64,000 nt of DNA, taken from positions 124,001 through 188,000 of the forward strand of contig PLRS01000162.1 of assembly GCA_003164035.1 (NCBI GenBank), written 5' to 3'. Positions 41,879-50,870 of this stretch are shown here, piece by piece. A program made the translations under genes and the position numbers. Source of the DNA: Bryobacterales bacterium. GTDB lineage: Bacteria > Acidobacteriota > Terriglobia > Bryobacterales > Bryobacteraceae. Below the pieces are notes generated by a model. That model made no database searches, was not told the DNA's origin, and worked only from the letters and a program-made list of their open reading frames with translations. Numbering within the stretch: the stretch's first letter is position 1; each line of letters starts with the position of its first letter.

Positions 41879-43306
41879 CTACCGTTTCAGCGGGTCCTCG
41901 ACCCACGGCGGCGTCGCATCGATCAGCCGTCCCAGTTCCGGCTCTAGTTTTTCCATCGCGCACTTCATGTCCCAGGCGATCTGGCGGTAGCTGAAGTGGC
42001 CTTTCACGCCGCTGCGCAGGCGGGAGATGTATTCGGCTTCGGCGAAATCCATCTTGAAGAGGAAACGGCCGCGCGCGCCGAAGGGCAGCAGGTAGTGGGC
42101 GCCGGGACTGGGCAGGGCGCGCATGGCTTCAAAGGCCGCATCCATGGCGGAATGGTAGATTTCGGCGGCGCCGGCGTCGGCGATCAGGGCGGGGGTTTCG
42201 TGGCCAAGCGCACCAGTGTAGGGCTGGCGGAATTTCTGGCAGCGGCGATGGCGCTGCAGGTCGCGGTAAGCGCCGATGTCGATCACGAAATCGTAGGCGT
42301 AGAGGCCGCCGCGAAAGGCACCCAGGATTTCGTCTCGGCGGGTACGCGAGCCGAGAGCCAGGTCGATGACTTCGGCCCGGCGGGCGGCGCTCCAGGATGC
42401 AGCCAGGTCGTAGAGTTCACGGAATGGACGCGCTGTGACGGGATACAGAAGAGTGGCGACGATATCGGCCGGAGTGTCGGCGGGCTTGACCAGGTCGACG
42501 CGCGGGGAATCGCCAGAAACGGCCGGCGGCAGATTCTCGGCGGCCCAGAGAGTGAGGTCGCGGCGAGCCTGGGCGGCGTGGGTATCGGGCTCGGCGTGGT
42601 GCGCCAGGGTCGGGGCCAGAGGCTCGGATTGGACGCCGGGGTCCCAGGCGCAATCGGGAGCGGCTCCGCAGGCGGCGGCCAGCTCTTCGCCTAGCGATTG
42701 CAATTCAGCGTATTCCGAGGCGCGCAAGCGGCGGATCTGCTTTTCCAGAGTGCGAATGCTGGTGACTTGGCCGACATTGGTGGGAACGCCCCAAAAAAGC
42801 AAGTATCGGGCCACATCGAAGGCGCGGGCGGCGATGTTGCGGCGCCACGCTTCGGGCTTCATGTCGGCGGGGCAAGGGAAGCGCTCGGCAAGGCAGGCAA
42901 AGGCGCGTTCGTTCACCTGTTTGTAGGCGTGAAGCAGGGCGTGGCCGGCGGCCTGATAAGCGTCGGAATCGCCGGCGAGCTCGGGAGGAGTGACGAAGCC
43001 GGAGCTGGAGAAATCCTGGTAGCGCGAAGATTTCGCCTGGCCGTCCCACAGAGGTTCGGCTTCGATTTCGGTGGCGGCGATTTCGGAGATCCCCTCGAAG
43101 CAGACTACGGCGTGGCCCAAATCGGCGATGGAAGCGTGGCCGTACTGGAAGTAGAAGCTCTCCAGGAACTTCTGTGAATCGTGCGAGCGCACCCAGGCGA
43201 TGGATTCGCGCATGGAATCGGGCGAGCGGCTGTAGCGGGCCAGCGCGTAGGCGCACTTTTCGGGTGGCATGGGCGCCACGGTGATGACGCGTTTCGGTGA
43301 GTTCAA
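41879..43306 (-). CDS. thyX: Two-domain flavin-dependent thymidylate synthase
   Basis: A 475-aa ThyX-like protein, about twice the usual ThyX length. The N-terminal half has EKCAYALARYSRSPDS, FYFQYGHASIADLGHAV and AKSSRYQDFS (the SxRY part of the ThyX signature). The C-terminal half has ARPFRELYDL, DIGAYRDLQRHRRCQKFRQ (the RHR part) and MKCAMEKLEP. The canonical RHRxxSxNExSxRY motif is therefore divided between two halves. It should make dTMP from dUMP using FAD and folate. I use the TTG at 43306 to keep the conserved KRVITVAP strand; ATG 43270 is the alternative. It is divergent from dut, 17 bp apart. Confidence 0.85.
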   Translation of the reverse strand: MNSPKRVITVAPMPPEKCAYALARYSRSPDSMRESIAWVRSHDSQKFLESFYFQYGHASIADLGHAVVCFEGISEIAATEIEAEPLWDGQAKSSRYQDFSSSGFVTPPELAGDSDAYQAAGHALLHAYKQVNERAFACLAERFPCPADMKPEAWRRNIAARAFDVARYLLFWGVPTNVGQVTSIRTLEKQIRRLRASEYAELQSLGEELAAACGAAPDCAWDPGVQSEPLAPTLAHHAEPDTHAAQARRDLTLWAAENLPPAVSGDSPRVDLVKPADTPADIVATLLYPVTARPFRELYDLAASWSAARRAEVIDLALGSRTRRDEILGAFRGGLYAYDFVIDIGAYRDLQRHRRCQKFRQPYTGALGHETPALIADAGAAEIYHSAMDAAFEAMRALPSPGAHYLLPFGARGRFLFKMDFAEAEYISRLRSGVKGHFSYRQIAWDMKCAMEKLEPELGRLIDATPPWVEDPLKR

Positions 43307-43323
43307 GACGCTATCATAGCGGA

Positions 43324-43755
43324 ATGCGCTTGCGAATCCATCGGATTCATCCCGCGGCGGTATTACCGCGTTACGTGCACGGGCCCCAGGAAGACGCCGG
43401 AATGGACCTGACATCGGTGGAAGAGGTCACGCTCGAGCCAGGCGTGCCGCGCGCGGTGGCGACGGGGTTGACCATCGAACTGCCTCCGGGCTGGGAGGCG
43501 CAAGTGCGGCCGAGGAGCGGGCTGGCGCTGAAACACGCGATCGCCATGCCCAACGCGCCGGGAACGATCGACCCGGGCTACCGCGGTGAGCTGCGGGTGC
43601 CGCTGATCAACCTCGGGCGCGAGGCGTACACGATTCATGCCGGGGATCGCGTCGCGCAGATGGTGGTGGCGCGCTACGAGGCGGTGGAGTGGGTAGAGGA
43701 GCAGCCCGCCGAATCGCAGCGGGGTGCGGGCGGATTTGGGTCGTCTGGACGATGA
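43324..43755 (+). CDS. dut: Deoxyuridine 5'-triphosphate nucleotidohydrolase
   Basis: A 143-aa trimeric dUTPase that makes dUMP, the substrate of the adjacent ThyX. All five motifs are present: DAGMDL, PRSGLALKH, GTIDPGYRGEL, AGDRVAQMVV and the C-terminal RGAGGFGSSG. Start ATG 43324. Divergent arrangement with thyX suggests a shared promoter region for dTMP supply. Confidence 0.96.
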   Translation: MRLRIHRIHPAAVLPRYVHGPQEDAGMDLTSVEEVTLEPGVPRAVATGLTIELPPGWEAQVRPRSGLALKHAIAMPNAPGTIDPGYRGELRVPLINLGREAYTIHAGDRVAQMVVARYEAVEWVEEQPAESQRGAGGFGSSGR

Positions 43756-43776
43756 AGAGCCGGACCGGAGCCCTTA

Positions 43777-43895
43777 ACCGTGGCGCACGCACTCGTGCGT
43801 GCCGCGTCGACACTCTTGTCGACGCCCGCTGGCACCGAAGGCACAAGCGTCGAGTAGAGACTCGACGCGGCACGCATGAGTGCGTGCGCCACGGT
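43777..43895. repeat. 119-bp palindrome with 34-bp arms
   Basis: The arms 43777-43810 and 43862-43895 are inverted repeats with 33 of 34 matches (core GTGGCGCACGCACT). Each arm ends in a local hairpin: GTCGACA/TGTCGAC (43806-43823) and CGTCGAGT/ACTCGACG (43848-43867). It lies between dut and the YfhO-like gene, with no transposase. Confidence 0.9.
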
Positions 43896-43912
43896 GCTTT
43901 GGAGCACGCCGC

Positions 43913-46027
43913 ATGAGAAGAGCCTGGCTGCCGGCGGCTCTTATGGTGGCGCAGGCGCTGATCTTTTTTCGCTACGCCCTCTTCGTTCCGGGATACGCCA
44001 TTCCGTGGGACCTGCGCAACCTGCACCTGCCGCACGCTTACCTGTACGCGGATTCCCTGGCGGAGGGGCACTTGCCGCTATGGGACCCGTTCACTTACTG
44101 CGGGCGTCCGGAGCTGGCCAACATTCAGGCCGCCACGCTGTATCCCAGCATGCCCGCGGTGGCCGCGCTGGGGCTGATCTTCGGCCGCGACACGCTGCTG
44201 GACTGGCTGTGTTGGAACGTGGCCCTACACCTGGCGCTGGCGGGGCTCGGGACGTGGGCGCTGCTGCGTGCCTTGGGGGTGTCGCGCGCGGCGGCGTATT
44301 TCGGCGCCACCACTTACGAGCTGTGCGGGTTCTTCGCGGCGCACGCCGAGCATATGGGCGCGGTGATGGTAGCGGCCTGGCTGCCGGTCGCGCTGTGGTG
44401 CGTGGTGCGATTGTTTTCGGTGGCGCAGGCGATTCGCCTGCGTTCTACGACTTACTCGCTGCTGCTCGCGGCGGCGATCGCGCTGATGGTGCTCGCGGGC
44501 CTGGCGCCGCTGGCCGCCGTCGCTGTGGCTGCATGTTTCGGGTTGGGATTGCTGCTGAAGGTTTTCGCGGGAGCGCGATGGAGTCTGATCGGGGCAATCG
44601 CGGGCGCGGTGTTGGGCGGCGCCGCGCTTAGCGCAGCGCAATGGTGGCCCACTTACCAGCTTACCAACCTGAGCGTGGCGCAATTCCGAACAGACTGGCT
44701 CAGGACCGGCGGCGGGGTACCGTGGAGGGCCCTGATCTCGCTACTGCTGCCCAATCGCTATCACGTCTTCGACGCGGAGCTGTACCGGCAGCCGGCCGAT
44801 GTCACCTTCATGTATCTGTACGCAGGAATGTTGGGGTTGGCGTTCGCCGTGCTGGGGCTGGTTCTGGCCGTGCGCGAGCCGCTGTGCCGGGTGTTTTCGG
44901 CACTGGCGGCGGCCGGAGCGCTGGCGATGTTGGGCGATACCACGCCCGTGGGGCGCGCGGTGCTGGGTGCGCTCCCGGTGAGGGTGAGAATCGGGCTGCA
45001 TCCGGAGCTGGCCGGGCCGGTGTTGATGGTTTCGCTGGCGGTGCTGGCGGGGTTAGCGCTTCATCGCGTGGCAGGTAACAACAAAGCCGCTTGGGTCCTG
45101 GGCGTAGCAGCCGCGGTGGACCTGATCGCGGTGAGCTCCGGGCGCCGGATGAACGCCGTGAAGCTGGCGGATGAGCCGGGAGTATCGCGAGCGGCCTTCG
45201 ATGGAAACCCGGAACTGCTCGCGCGGCTGCAACGGATGACGGGCCGTACGCAACCGCCGTCGCGCATCGACACCTATCACGATTCCGACGAATGGGCGAG
45301 CTCGGCGCCCACCACGCGCCTCTATACGGCCAATGGCGAGGATGTGATGGCGGTGTATCGCACCATGCAGGCGCGGTTGTCATTTACCAAGGGCGAACGG
45401 TGGGGCGCGTATTACCAGGTGGGAGATCCGCGCTCGCCGGTGTTGGGCCTCATGAATGTTCGATACCTGCTTTCGCGAGAGCCGATTCCGGAAGAGAAAC
45501 TGGCGGGCGGCCCGTTCCGGGAAGAGATGCTGCTGGCTGGGCACTATGTGTACGCGAACCGGGCCGTGCTCCCGCGGTTCTTTCTGGTGGGCCGGGTGCG
45601 GCCGGCCGCGGGGATGGCGGACGCGGTGGCGCAGCTCAAGAGCGCGGAGTTCGACCCGGCGAGCGAAGCGATTGTAGAAGGCGCGGGTTCCTTGTCCGTG
45701 GAAGATGCCGCGGGTGCGGTGGTAGTGCGCGAATACGGGCTGGACCGGTTGACGCTCGATGTCACCGCCGGCCGGCCGGCCTATTTGGTTACTTCGGAAA
45801 CGGGTTATCCGGGGTGGGAAGCCTGGGTAGATGGAAAGCCGCGGCCGATCTATACGACGGACGTGACCTTCCGCGGAATGCCCGTGCCGGCCGGAAGGCA
45901 TATCGTCACCATGCGATTCATGCCCTGGGGCGTGTGGACGGCAATCGCGGCCAGCGCGGTGTGCTGGATAATCTGGGTGGTATGGTTGGCGTTGCCGAGC
46001 CGCGGCGGAACGGCCGGGTTCCGGTAA
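43913..46027 (+). CDS. YfhO-family polytopic membrane protein
   Basis: A 704-aa protein starting at ATG 43913. About 11-12 hydrophobic segments lie in the first 440 residues. The N-terminal loop IPWDLRNLHLPHAYLYADSLAEGHLPLWDPFTYCGRPELAN is the YfhO/GT-C-like acceptor or donor site pattern (acidic residues, PLW(D/N)P, G-x-P). The C-terminal 230 residues or so form a soluble beta-rich domain ending with SETGYPGWEAWVDGKPRPIY, also typical of YfhO, and a final transmembrane helix. YfhO of Gram-positives is a glycosyltransferase for lipoteichoic acid; here a lipid-linked sugar transfer is inferred. Confidence 0.88.
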   Translation: MRRAWLPAALMVAQALIFFRYALFVPGYAIPWDLRNLHLPHAYLYADSLAEGHLPLWDPFTYCGRPELANIQAATLYPSMPAVAALGLIFGRDTLLDWLCWNVALHLALAGLGTWALLRALGVSRAAAYFGATTYELCGFFAAHAEHMGAVMVAAWLPVALWCVVRLFSVAQAIRLRSTTYSLLLAAAIALMVLAGLAPLAAVAVAACFGLGLLLKVFAGARWSLIGAIAGAVLGGAALSAAQWWPTYQLTNLSVAQFRTDWLRTGGGVPWRALISLLLPNRYHVFDAELYRQPADVTFMYLYAGMLGLAFAVLGLVLAVREPLCRVFSALAAAGALAMLGDTTPVGRAVLGALPVRVRIGLHPELAGPVLMVSLAVLAGLALHRVAGNNKAAWVLGVAAAVDLIAVSSGRRMNAVKLADEPGVSRAAFDGNPELLARLQRMTGRTQPPSRIDTYHDSDEWASSAPTTRLYTANGEDVMAVYRTMQARLSFTKGERWGAYYQVGDPRSPVLGLMNVRYLLSREPIPEEKLAGGPFREEMLLAGHYVYANRAVLPRFFLVGRVRPAAGMADAVAQLKSAEFDPASEAIVEGAGSLSVEDAAGAVVVREYGLDRLTLDVTAGRPAYLVTSETGYPGWEAWVDGKPRPIYTTDVTFRGMPVPAGRHIVTMRFMPWGVWTAIAASAVCWIIWVVWLALPSRGGTAGFR

Positions 46028-46079
46028 TCGGTCGCGGTGCAAAGCTGTCAGGCTGCCGCCTGTCAAGCCGGCCAGCCAA

Positions 46080-46310
46080 TTATGCCCCCTTAGCCTGCCG
46101 TCCCGGCGTTCCCAATCTCTGCGTCAGAAAGCCGACCATGGCGCCCACCACAAAACCTGGAAACATGATCTCCAGATAATGGTGCTTCTCCGTAGGCATC
46201 GCCGCCACCAGGAACGCGAACAACAGCCCCAGCGCCGAGCCCACCACAATTCCCCATTTGGTTGATTGCACCCTCCGCGCAAACCACCCGCTTAGGAGGC
46301 CCACCAGCAT
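46080..46310 (-). CDS. Small two-helix membrane protein
   Basis: A 76-aa protein (83 aa if the GTG at 46331 is used; I prefer ATG 46310, which has GAAGGG upstream). Two or three hydrophobic segments (MLVGLLSGWFA, WGIVVGSALGLLFAFLVAAM and IMFPGFVVGAMVGFL) resemble small glycine-zipper-like inner-membrane proteins. It is convergent with the YfhO-like gene. No family name is assigned. Confidence 0.65.
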   Translation of the reverse strand: MLVGLLSGWFARRVQSTKWGIVVGSALGLLFAFLVAAMPTEKHHYLEIMFPGFVVGAMVGFLTQRLGTPGRQAKGA

Positions 46311-46511
46311 GCCCTTCAACGACGACCCCACCAGTTGTCTTCAACAATCTACAACTGCCCCACGCGGGAGGCCCGAATCCTGTCTGCTAACCTTGGTATG
46401 GGAGGCACCAGGCGCCCAAACCCGTTCCGGTTTTGTGCATTTTTGTGCATCGCACAAACCGCCGTTTCCATCTCGGGAAAAGGGGTCTTGATGGCGCCCA
46501 AGCAACTGTAA

Positions 46512-48935
46512 TTGCTGCGGCTTACGTGCAATCACACCTTCGTTCGCTCACCGGTCCCCGGCGGTTGCCGATGGCCCCGGTTGTGCATTCTTGTGCACTG
46601 GGGCGCTTTCCTCTTCTTCGCTACGGCCATGCAAGCTGGAATTCTGGTCACGCGCGGCGCGCAGGGGCTCGAATTCCGCCAGGCGGCTACGGTCGCTATT
46701 AACGGCAGCGATCGGGCGTTGCTTTTGGGATTGGAGCCGAAATTGTTTTCGCCGATTGCCGCGCTTCCCGCCACCGCGCTCGATATCACCCTCTGGAAAG
46801 ATGCCACTGGAGCGGTTGCGGCCGAAGTGGATGGCGAGCCCCAATACCTGTTGCCCTATGGCTGGAAGCCCGTGGTTACTGCCAGTCTTCCCGCGGCTTG
46901 GCAACAGGCTCGCTTGGTATATCGAAAATCGCCGGACGCCCAGCCCATCCCGGTCGCATTCGCCGATTTCGTTGCCTTCCTGCCCGGCGGCGTTGCCGAA
47001 CTCGCCCGCCGCTCGGCCGACCAGCGATGGATCGACCGCCTGGGCGGTGCAACTCAAATCGAATGGATCGGCGCGGCGGCTCGCGCTTTTCCGTCCGACC
47101 CCGCCATCACCTCTCTGGCCGGATTCGTGGACCGGGCCATGCGGCAACAGTTCGACCGCTTTCAGAGTGGCGTGGCCGGTCTCGACGCTCTGCGGCAGGC
47201 TCTGGGGTTCGGCGCGCTCGTCGCCCGGCTCTATCCCGACCGCCCCGCGCCGCTGGCTTTGTTCCGCCAATTGCAGGAAATTCAAGCCTCGACCGAACGC
47301 AATGCCATGATTCTGCGGGCCTTCGCCGCCGGCCGGGAATGGGACGCCTTTTTGCTGGCGGACCGCGATTTCGAGCGCTTCGAAGACGCCTATCCCGATC
47401 TCGCCAGCCTTCGCACCGAAGCCTTGCGCGGCAGCCTGGACCTGCATCGCCGCGCTGGCGAGACGTTTCTCGCAGAGCGCGCCTACCAGCCAGGTTGGCG
47501 CGAACTGCAACAGGCGAGCGCGCGCCAGCCGTCCGACCGGGCCCTCGCCGGGCAAGTGGCGATTGCCTGGGAAAAGTACTCACGCCAGGCGGCGGAAGCG
47601 CGCCAGGGCAGCCCCCAGCCGCTCGATTCCGCCCAGCTTGCCCAAGCCCTGGAAGCCGCCGCCCGATTTCGCCAGGCGAACCAGTTCGGCAACGCCCAGA
47701 AAAGCCTGCTGGGCGCCGAGGCGATCGACCCCGATTCCCTTCCCCTGCTGCTTGAAAAAACAAAATTGCTGGCCGCGGCGGGGGAATTCAACCACGCGCT
47801 GGCCACCCTCGACCGCTACGATCTGCGCGCTACCGGCCCGCAACGCCAAGCCGGCGCCGCCCTCCGCGAGGACCTGTTTACCGAGCGCGCCGGCCGCCTC
47901 CGCGACCTGGAGTCGCAAGCGGCAAAGGCTTGGGCCGAAGGCAGTTACTACCGCGTGCGCTCGCTCGCGATCGCCGGATTGCGCGCCCAAAACGACGCTA
48001 CCGCCCTGCTTTCCTACGGCGGGCGCGCCTCGCTGGTCGTCCGCGATGCGCGCGACGCGCGAGGATTTTTCCAGCAATACCTGGACGCCTCGAACACGCT
48101 CGACACCGGCCCGCGGGAACGCGCCGAAATCCGCGCCTGGTTGGCGGCAACCACGCCGGCTTTAACCGCGCCCGCCGCAAACGAGCCCGAATCCGGCGAT
48201 CGCAACTGGTTTTCCGGCAAGCGTCTGCCGCCTGGCATCGCCTATTGCCCCATCAGCCTCGCCTTCCAGGCCAAAATCGACCACATCGATCGCGCCGGAG
48301 GCAAACGCGTGACATTCGCCTGGCAAGGCGACCGCTTGCAGTCTATCTCGGGGCGCGAGACCATCGTCTTCCAGTACCAGAATCCGACCCCGCAGGTCTT
48401 TTTCGTTGCGGCCGGCGGCGAAGCCGTCCCCAAGATCCCCGGCGACCCGGACGAAGCGTACCGGCGAACTCCGGTGCTGCTGCGCAATAACCCCTTGGTC
48501 GACCCGGTGGCCATGCGCCGCGTCACCGGCCGCAATCCCGCCGTCACGGTTTCGGGGAATTCGTTCTTCGACCCGTTTGCCTGGAATGGCCTGCACTATT
48601 TTTCGATTGAGTACGACGATGCGGGACGGCTCGCCCGCGCCGTCGAGATTGCCGGACCGAAAGGCAATGCGGTGAACCATACCGAGCTGGAGTTCGACTG
48701 GGACGGCCCGAAGCTGGCGGCCATTCGCGCCTACCGCGACGTTGACGGTCGCCGCCGGAGGATCTATCGGCGCACGCTGCATTATGAGGATGGCCGCCTG
48801 GCTAGCGAGGCGATCGACGCGCCCGGCGGACCCTCCAGCATCCGCTATCGCTATGACAACGGACGGCTCGTGAGCGCGGCCTGCGACGCCGACCCCACCC
48901 TGGGCGAACCCGCCCGCCAGGTGACCTTCCGATGA
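46512..48935 (+). CDS. Large secreted protein with TPR-like helical centre, unrecognised
   Basis: Up to 807 aa. The start is uncertain: TTG 46512 gives MLRLTCNHTF..., while GTG 46593 or ATG 46629 lie closer to the hydrophobic segment HWGAFLFFATAMQA that probably directs export. Residues about 260-560 are helical with TPR-like spacing (ARFRQANQFGNAQKSLLGAEAIDPDSLPLLLEKTKLLAA). The last 220 residues are beta-rich with YxYDNGRL/ALHYEDGRL-type repeats resembling YD/RHS-like strands. The stop overlaps the ATG of the pseudo-caspase gene (ATGA), so the two are translationally coupled. Function unknown. Confidence 0.7.
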   Translation: MLRLTCNHTFVRSPVPGGCRWPRLCILVHWGAFLFFATAMQAGILVTRGAQGLEFRQAATVAINGSDRALLLGLEPKLFSPIAALPATALDITLWKDATGAVAAEVDGEPQYLLPYGWKPVVTASLPAAWQQARLVYRKSPDAQPIPVAFADFVAFLPGGVAELARRSADQRWIDRLGGATQIEWIGAAARAFPSDPAITSLAGFVDRAMRQQFDRFQSGVAGLDALRQALGFGALVARLYPDRPAPLALFRQLQEIQASTERNAMILRAFAAGREWDAFLLADRDFERFEDAYPDLASLRTEALRGSLDLHRRAGETFLAERAYQPGWRELQQASARQPSDRALAGQVAIAWEKYSRQAAEARQGSPQPLDSAQLAQALEAAARFRQANQFGNAQKSLLGAEAIDPDSLPLLLEKTKLLAAAGEFNHALATLDRYDLRATGPQRQAGAALREDLFTERAGRLRDLESQAAKAWAEGSYYRVRSLAIAGLRAQNDATALLSYGGRASLVVRDARDARGFFQQYLDASNTLDTGPRERAEIRAWLAATTPALTAPAANEPESGDRNWFSGKRLPPGIAYCPISLAFQAKIDHIDRAGGKRVTFAWQGDRLQSISGRETIVFQYQNPTPQVFFVAAGGEAVPKIPGDPDEAYRRTPVLLRNNPLVDPVAMRRVTGRNPAVTVSGNSFFDPFAWNGLHYFSIEYDDAGRLARAVEIAGPKGNAVNHTELEFDWDGPKLAAIRAYRDVDGRRRRIYRRTLHYEDGRLASEAIDAPGGPSSIRYRYDNGRLVSAACDADPTLGEPARQVTFR

Positions 48936-50158
48936 CTCGACTAGTGGGACAGGCCTCCTGGCCTGTCGTTGGTAGCGCAGGCTTCAGCCTGTACAGGACA
49001 GGCCGGGAGGCCTGTCCCACTAGATCTTTCCTGTTAGCCGTCTTGCTGGCTCTGGCCGCGGCCGTTCCCGCAACGGCCGGCAACGTCGCCTTGGTCATCG
49101 GCAACCAGGCCTACTCCCCCGGCCCGCTCAAGAGTCCCGCGGCCGATGCGCGGCTGGTGGAGCGGGCGTTACGGGACGCCGGCTTCGCCACCATTCTGCG
49201 TGAGAATGCGAGCCAGGCGGAAATGCTCGCGGCCGAGACTGAATTCGTGAACCGCCTCCAACCCGCCGATACCGCGCTGGTCTTCTTCGCCGGCTACGCC
49301 GTCGCGGTCAATGACGAAAACTACCTGCTGGGAGTCGATTCCGGCGCCGGCAACTTTCAGGCGAAAGCCGTTCCTCTTTCGGAAATGCTGGGCCGGCTCC
49401 GTAGCCGGGCAGCGCGCGGCATCGTCATTCTGGATGCCAGCCGCATGTATATTGTGGCGGCGCAGCGAGGGCTCAGCCCAGGCCTGGCCATGCCGCGCAA
49501 CCTGCCGCCGGAAATCTGGATGGCTTCGACAGCCGGTCCCGGCCAGGTGGCGACGGACAACCTCCGCCTGGAAAACAGCGCCTTTTCGAGCGCCCTGGCC
49601 GACGCCATTGCCCAACCCGGCCTTACCATCGAGGAAGCGTTCAATCGCGCGCGCTCTCGCGTCCTGGATGAAACCGGGTCGGAGCAGGCGCCCTGGTGGA
49701 TGTCCACCGCCACCGGGAGCTTCAACTTTCACCCGCCCGAGGGCTCGCCGCCGCCGACCGATGCCGCTACGGTCGCCCGCGCGATGGAGGCCGCGCGGCA
49801 GAGCGAGCGGCGCGAGGATTGGGACGCGGCCATCGATCTCGTCATCCGCGTACTGAAAAGCGCGCCCGGGACGGAGCTGGCATCCACCGCCCGGCGCACT
49901 CTGACTTACCTGATGGCGCGGCGCGATGGCGACCTGCGCTACCGCGTGATGGACTACAGGGGCGCGGCAATGTTCTACGAGCAAGCCGTTGCCGCGGAGC
50001 CCGCTAAAGTGGACACCGCCATCCGTCTGGCGGATGCGTATCTGCTGGCCATACGGGTGCCCGACGCCATCCGCGTGCTCGAATCCGTGCGCGCCCGCGG
50101 AGAGTCCCCGGCCGCCGAAAAAGCCGCCGCCATGCTGCAAAAACTTGACATCCATTAG
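48932..50158 (+). CDS. Caspase-like (peptidase C14) domain protein lacking catalytic residues
   Basis: A 408-aa protein. Residues 51-245 have the caspase fold order: VALVIGNQAY at the first strand, the block ALVFFAGYAVAVNDENYLLGVD, and GIVILDASRMY. In active orthocaspases these read YYAGHG...NYLIPVD and ILDACR; here the catalytic His is Tyr122 and the Cys is Ser170, so it should be proteolytically inactive. A transmembrane or signal segment (FLLAVLLALAAAVPATA, 33-49) precedes it, and TPR-like helices follow (about 270-408). Residues 4-30 are encoded by a palindromic repeat. It is coupled by ATGA to the upstream gene, which suggests a paired envelope system. Confidence 0.8.
   Translation: MTRLVGQASWPVVGSAGFSLYRTGREACPTRSFLLAVLLALAAAVPATAGNVALVIGNQAYSPGPLKSPAADARLVERALRDAGFATILRENASQAEMLAAETEFVNRLQPADTALVFFAGYAVAVNDENYLLGVDSGAGNFQAKAVPLSEMLGRLRSRAARGIVILDASRMYIVAAQRGLSPGLAMPRNLPPEIWMASTAGPGQVATDNLRLENSAFSSALADAIAQPGLTIEEAFNRARSRVLDETGSEQAPWWMSTATGSFNFHPPEGSPPPTDAATVARAMEAARQSERREDWDAAIDLVIRVLKSAPGTELASTARRTLTYLMARRDGDLRYRVMDYRGAAMFYEQAVAAEPAKVDTAIRLADAYLLAIRVPDAIRVLESVRARGESPAAEKAAAMLQKLDIH
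48941..49023. repeat. 83-bp palindrome inside the pseudo-caspase coding region
   Basis: The arms 48941-48967 and 48997-49023 match in inverted orientation at 26 of 27 positions (core GTGGGACAGGCCTCCTGGCC). A small hairpin CAGGCT/AGCCTG lies in the centre. The element is translated in frame as about residues 4-30, just before the signal segment. Confidence 0.9.
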
Positions 50159-50262
50159 AGCGCTACGTCGAAGGAAAGCTCCGCGATGGTCTTGTCCAAA
50201 GTCTCCTGCGCGGCGGCCGCCTGTTGCTCCAGTTGGGCGATCTCTTTGCGCAGCAGGCACCT
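50155..50262 (-). pseudogene. 3' remnant of a coiled-coil protein gene
   Basis: A minus-strand frame ends with a TAA at 50155-50157 and reads RKEIAQLEQQAAAAQETL DKTIAELSF upstream, a good coiled coil. It has no start and is cut by the DUF433 gene on the other strand. It resembles the C-terminal helix of type I restriction HsdM-type proteins, but this is only a guess. Confidence 0.35.
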
Positions 50263-50281
50263 GGTGCCCGAATGTATCAAA

Positions 50282-50521
50282 ATGGAAGGGATGCAGCTCT
50301 TCGATCGGATAACGTGGAACCCGAACCAGATGAATGGTCAGCCGTGCATCCGTGGTATGAGGCTGACGGTGCGTCGGGTCGTGGAAGCCGTGGCGATCTA
50401 CCCGAACCGGGACGACCTTTTCCGGAACTATCCCGAGTTGGAACCGGAAGACGTCAGGCAGGCGCTGGCATTTGCCGCTGCGAGCCTCGAGGACAGCGCG
50501 ACGGAAAGTAACGCCGCCTGA
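50282..50521 (+). CDS. DUF433-family antitoxin
   Basis: A 79-aa DUF433 protein: FDRITWNPNQMNGQPCIRGMRLTVRRVVEAVAIYPNRDDLFRNYPELEPEDVRQALAFAAA, with the typical PxxxxGxPCIRGTR pattern and C-terminal helices. The start is 50282 or 50291 (ATG after GGAAGGG). The next gene, 10 bp downstream, is a DUF5615 PIN-like protein, a common TA pairing. Confidence 0.9.
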   Translation: MEGMQLFDRITWNPNQMNGQPCIRGMRLTVRRVVEAVAIYPNRDDLFRNYPELEPEDVRQALAFAAASLEDSATESNAA

Positions 50522-50531
50522 CCGGTCCGCC

Positions 50532-50870
50532 ATGCGCTTGGTTTTGGATCAGGGCGTTCCCCACGATGCGGCTGCCCTTCTGCGCAGTCTCGGACACGAC
50601 TGTATGCACGTGGGTGAGATCGGGATGAGCAAAGCCGCCGACGAGGAGATCCTCGCATTCTCGCTGGGAAGAAATGCAGTAGTTGTGACGCTCGACGCAG
50701 ACTTTCACGCGATTCTGGCGGTCTCCGGGGCACGAGGGCCTTCCGTAATTCGTATGCGGTTGCCAGTCGTGTTGTTGAGGCTGGAAAAGCTGGCGGCGAT
50801 TGCGCTAAGTCCGCAAAATCGGTCAAGCGGACCTTTTGCGGCGTATTCTATACTCTCATTGGAGGTAACC
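50532..50870 (+). CDS. DUF5615 PIN-like toxin, C-terminus altered
   Basis: A DUF5615 protein from ATG 50532: MRLVLDQGVPHDAAALLRSLGHDCMHVGEIGMSKAADEEILAF, then VVVTLDADFHAILA (acidic PIN-like residues Asp6, Glu/Asp near 35-37 and Asp57/59) and SGARGPSVIRMRL. After about residue 80 the sequence departs from the family and there is no stop codon. The frame runs on without interruption into the membrane-protein gene starting at 50871, so the boundary given is that start. It is either truncated or read through as a fusion. Confidence 0.75.
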
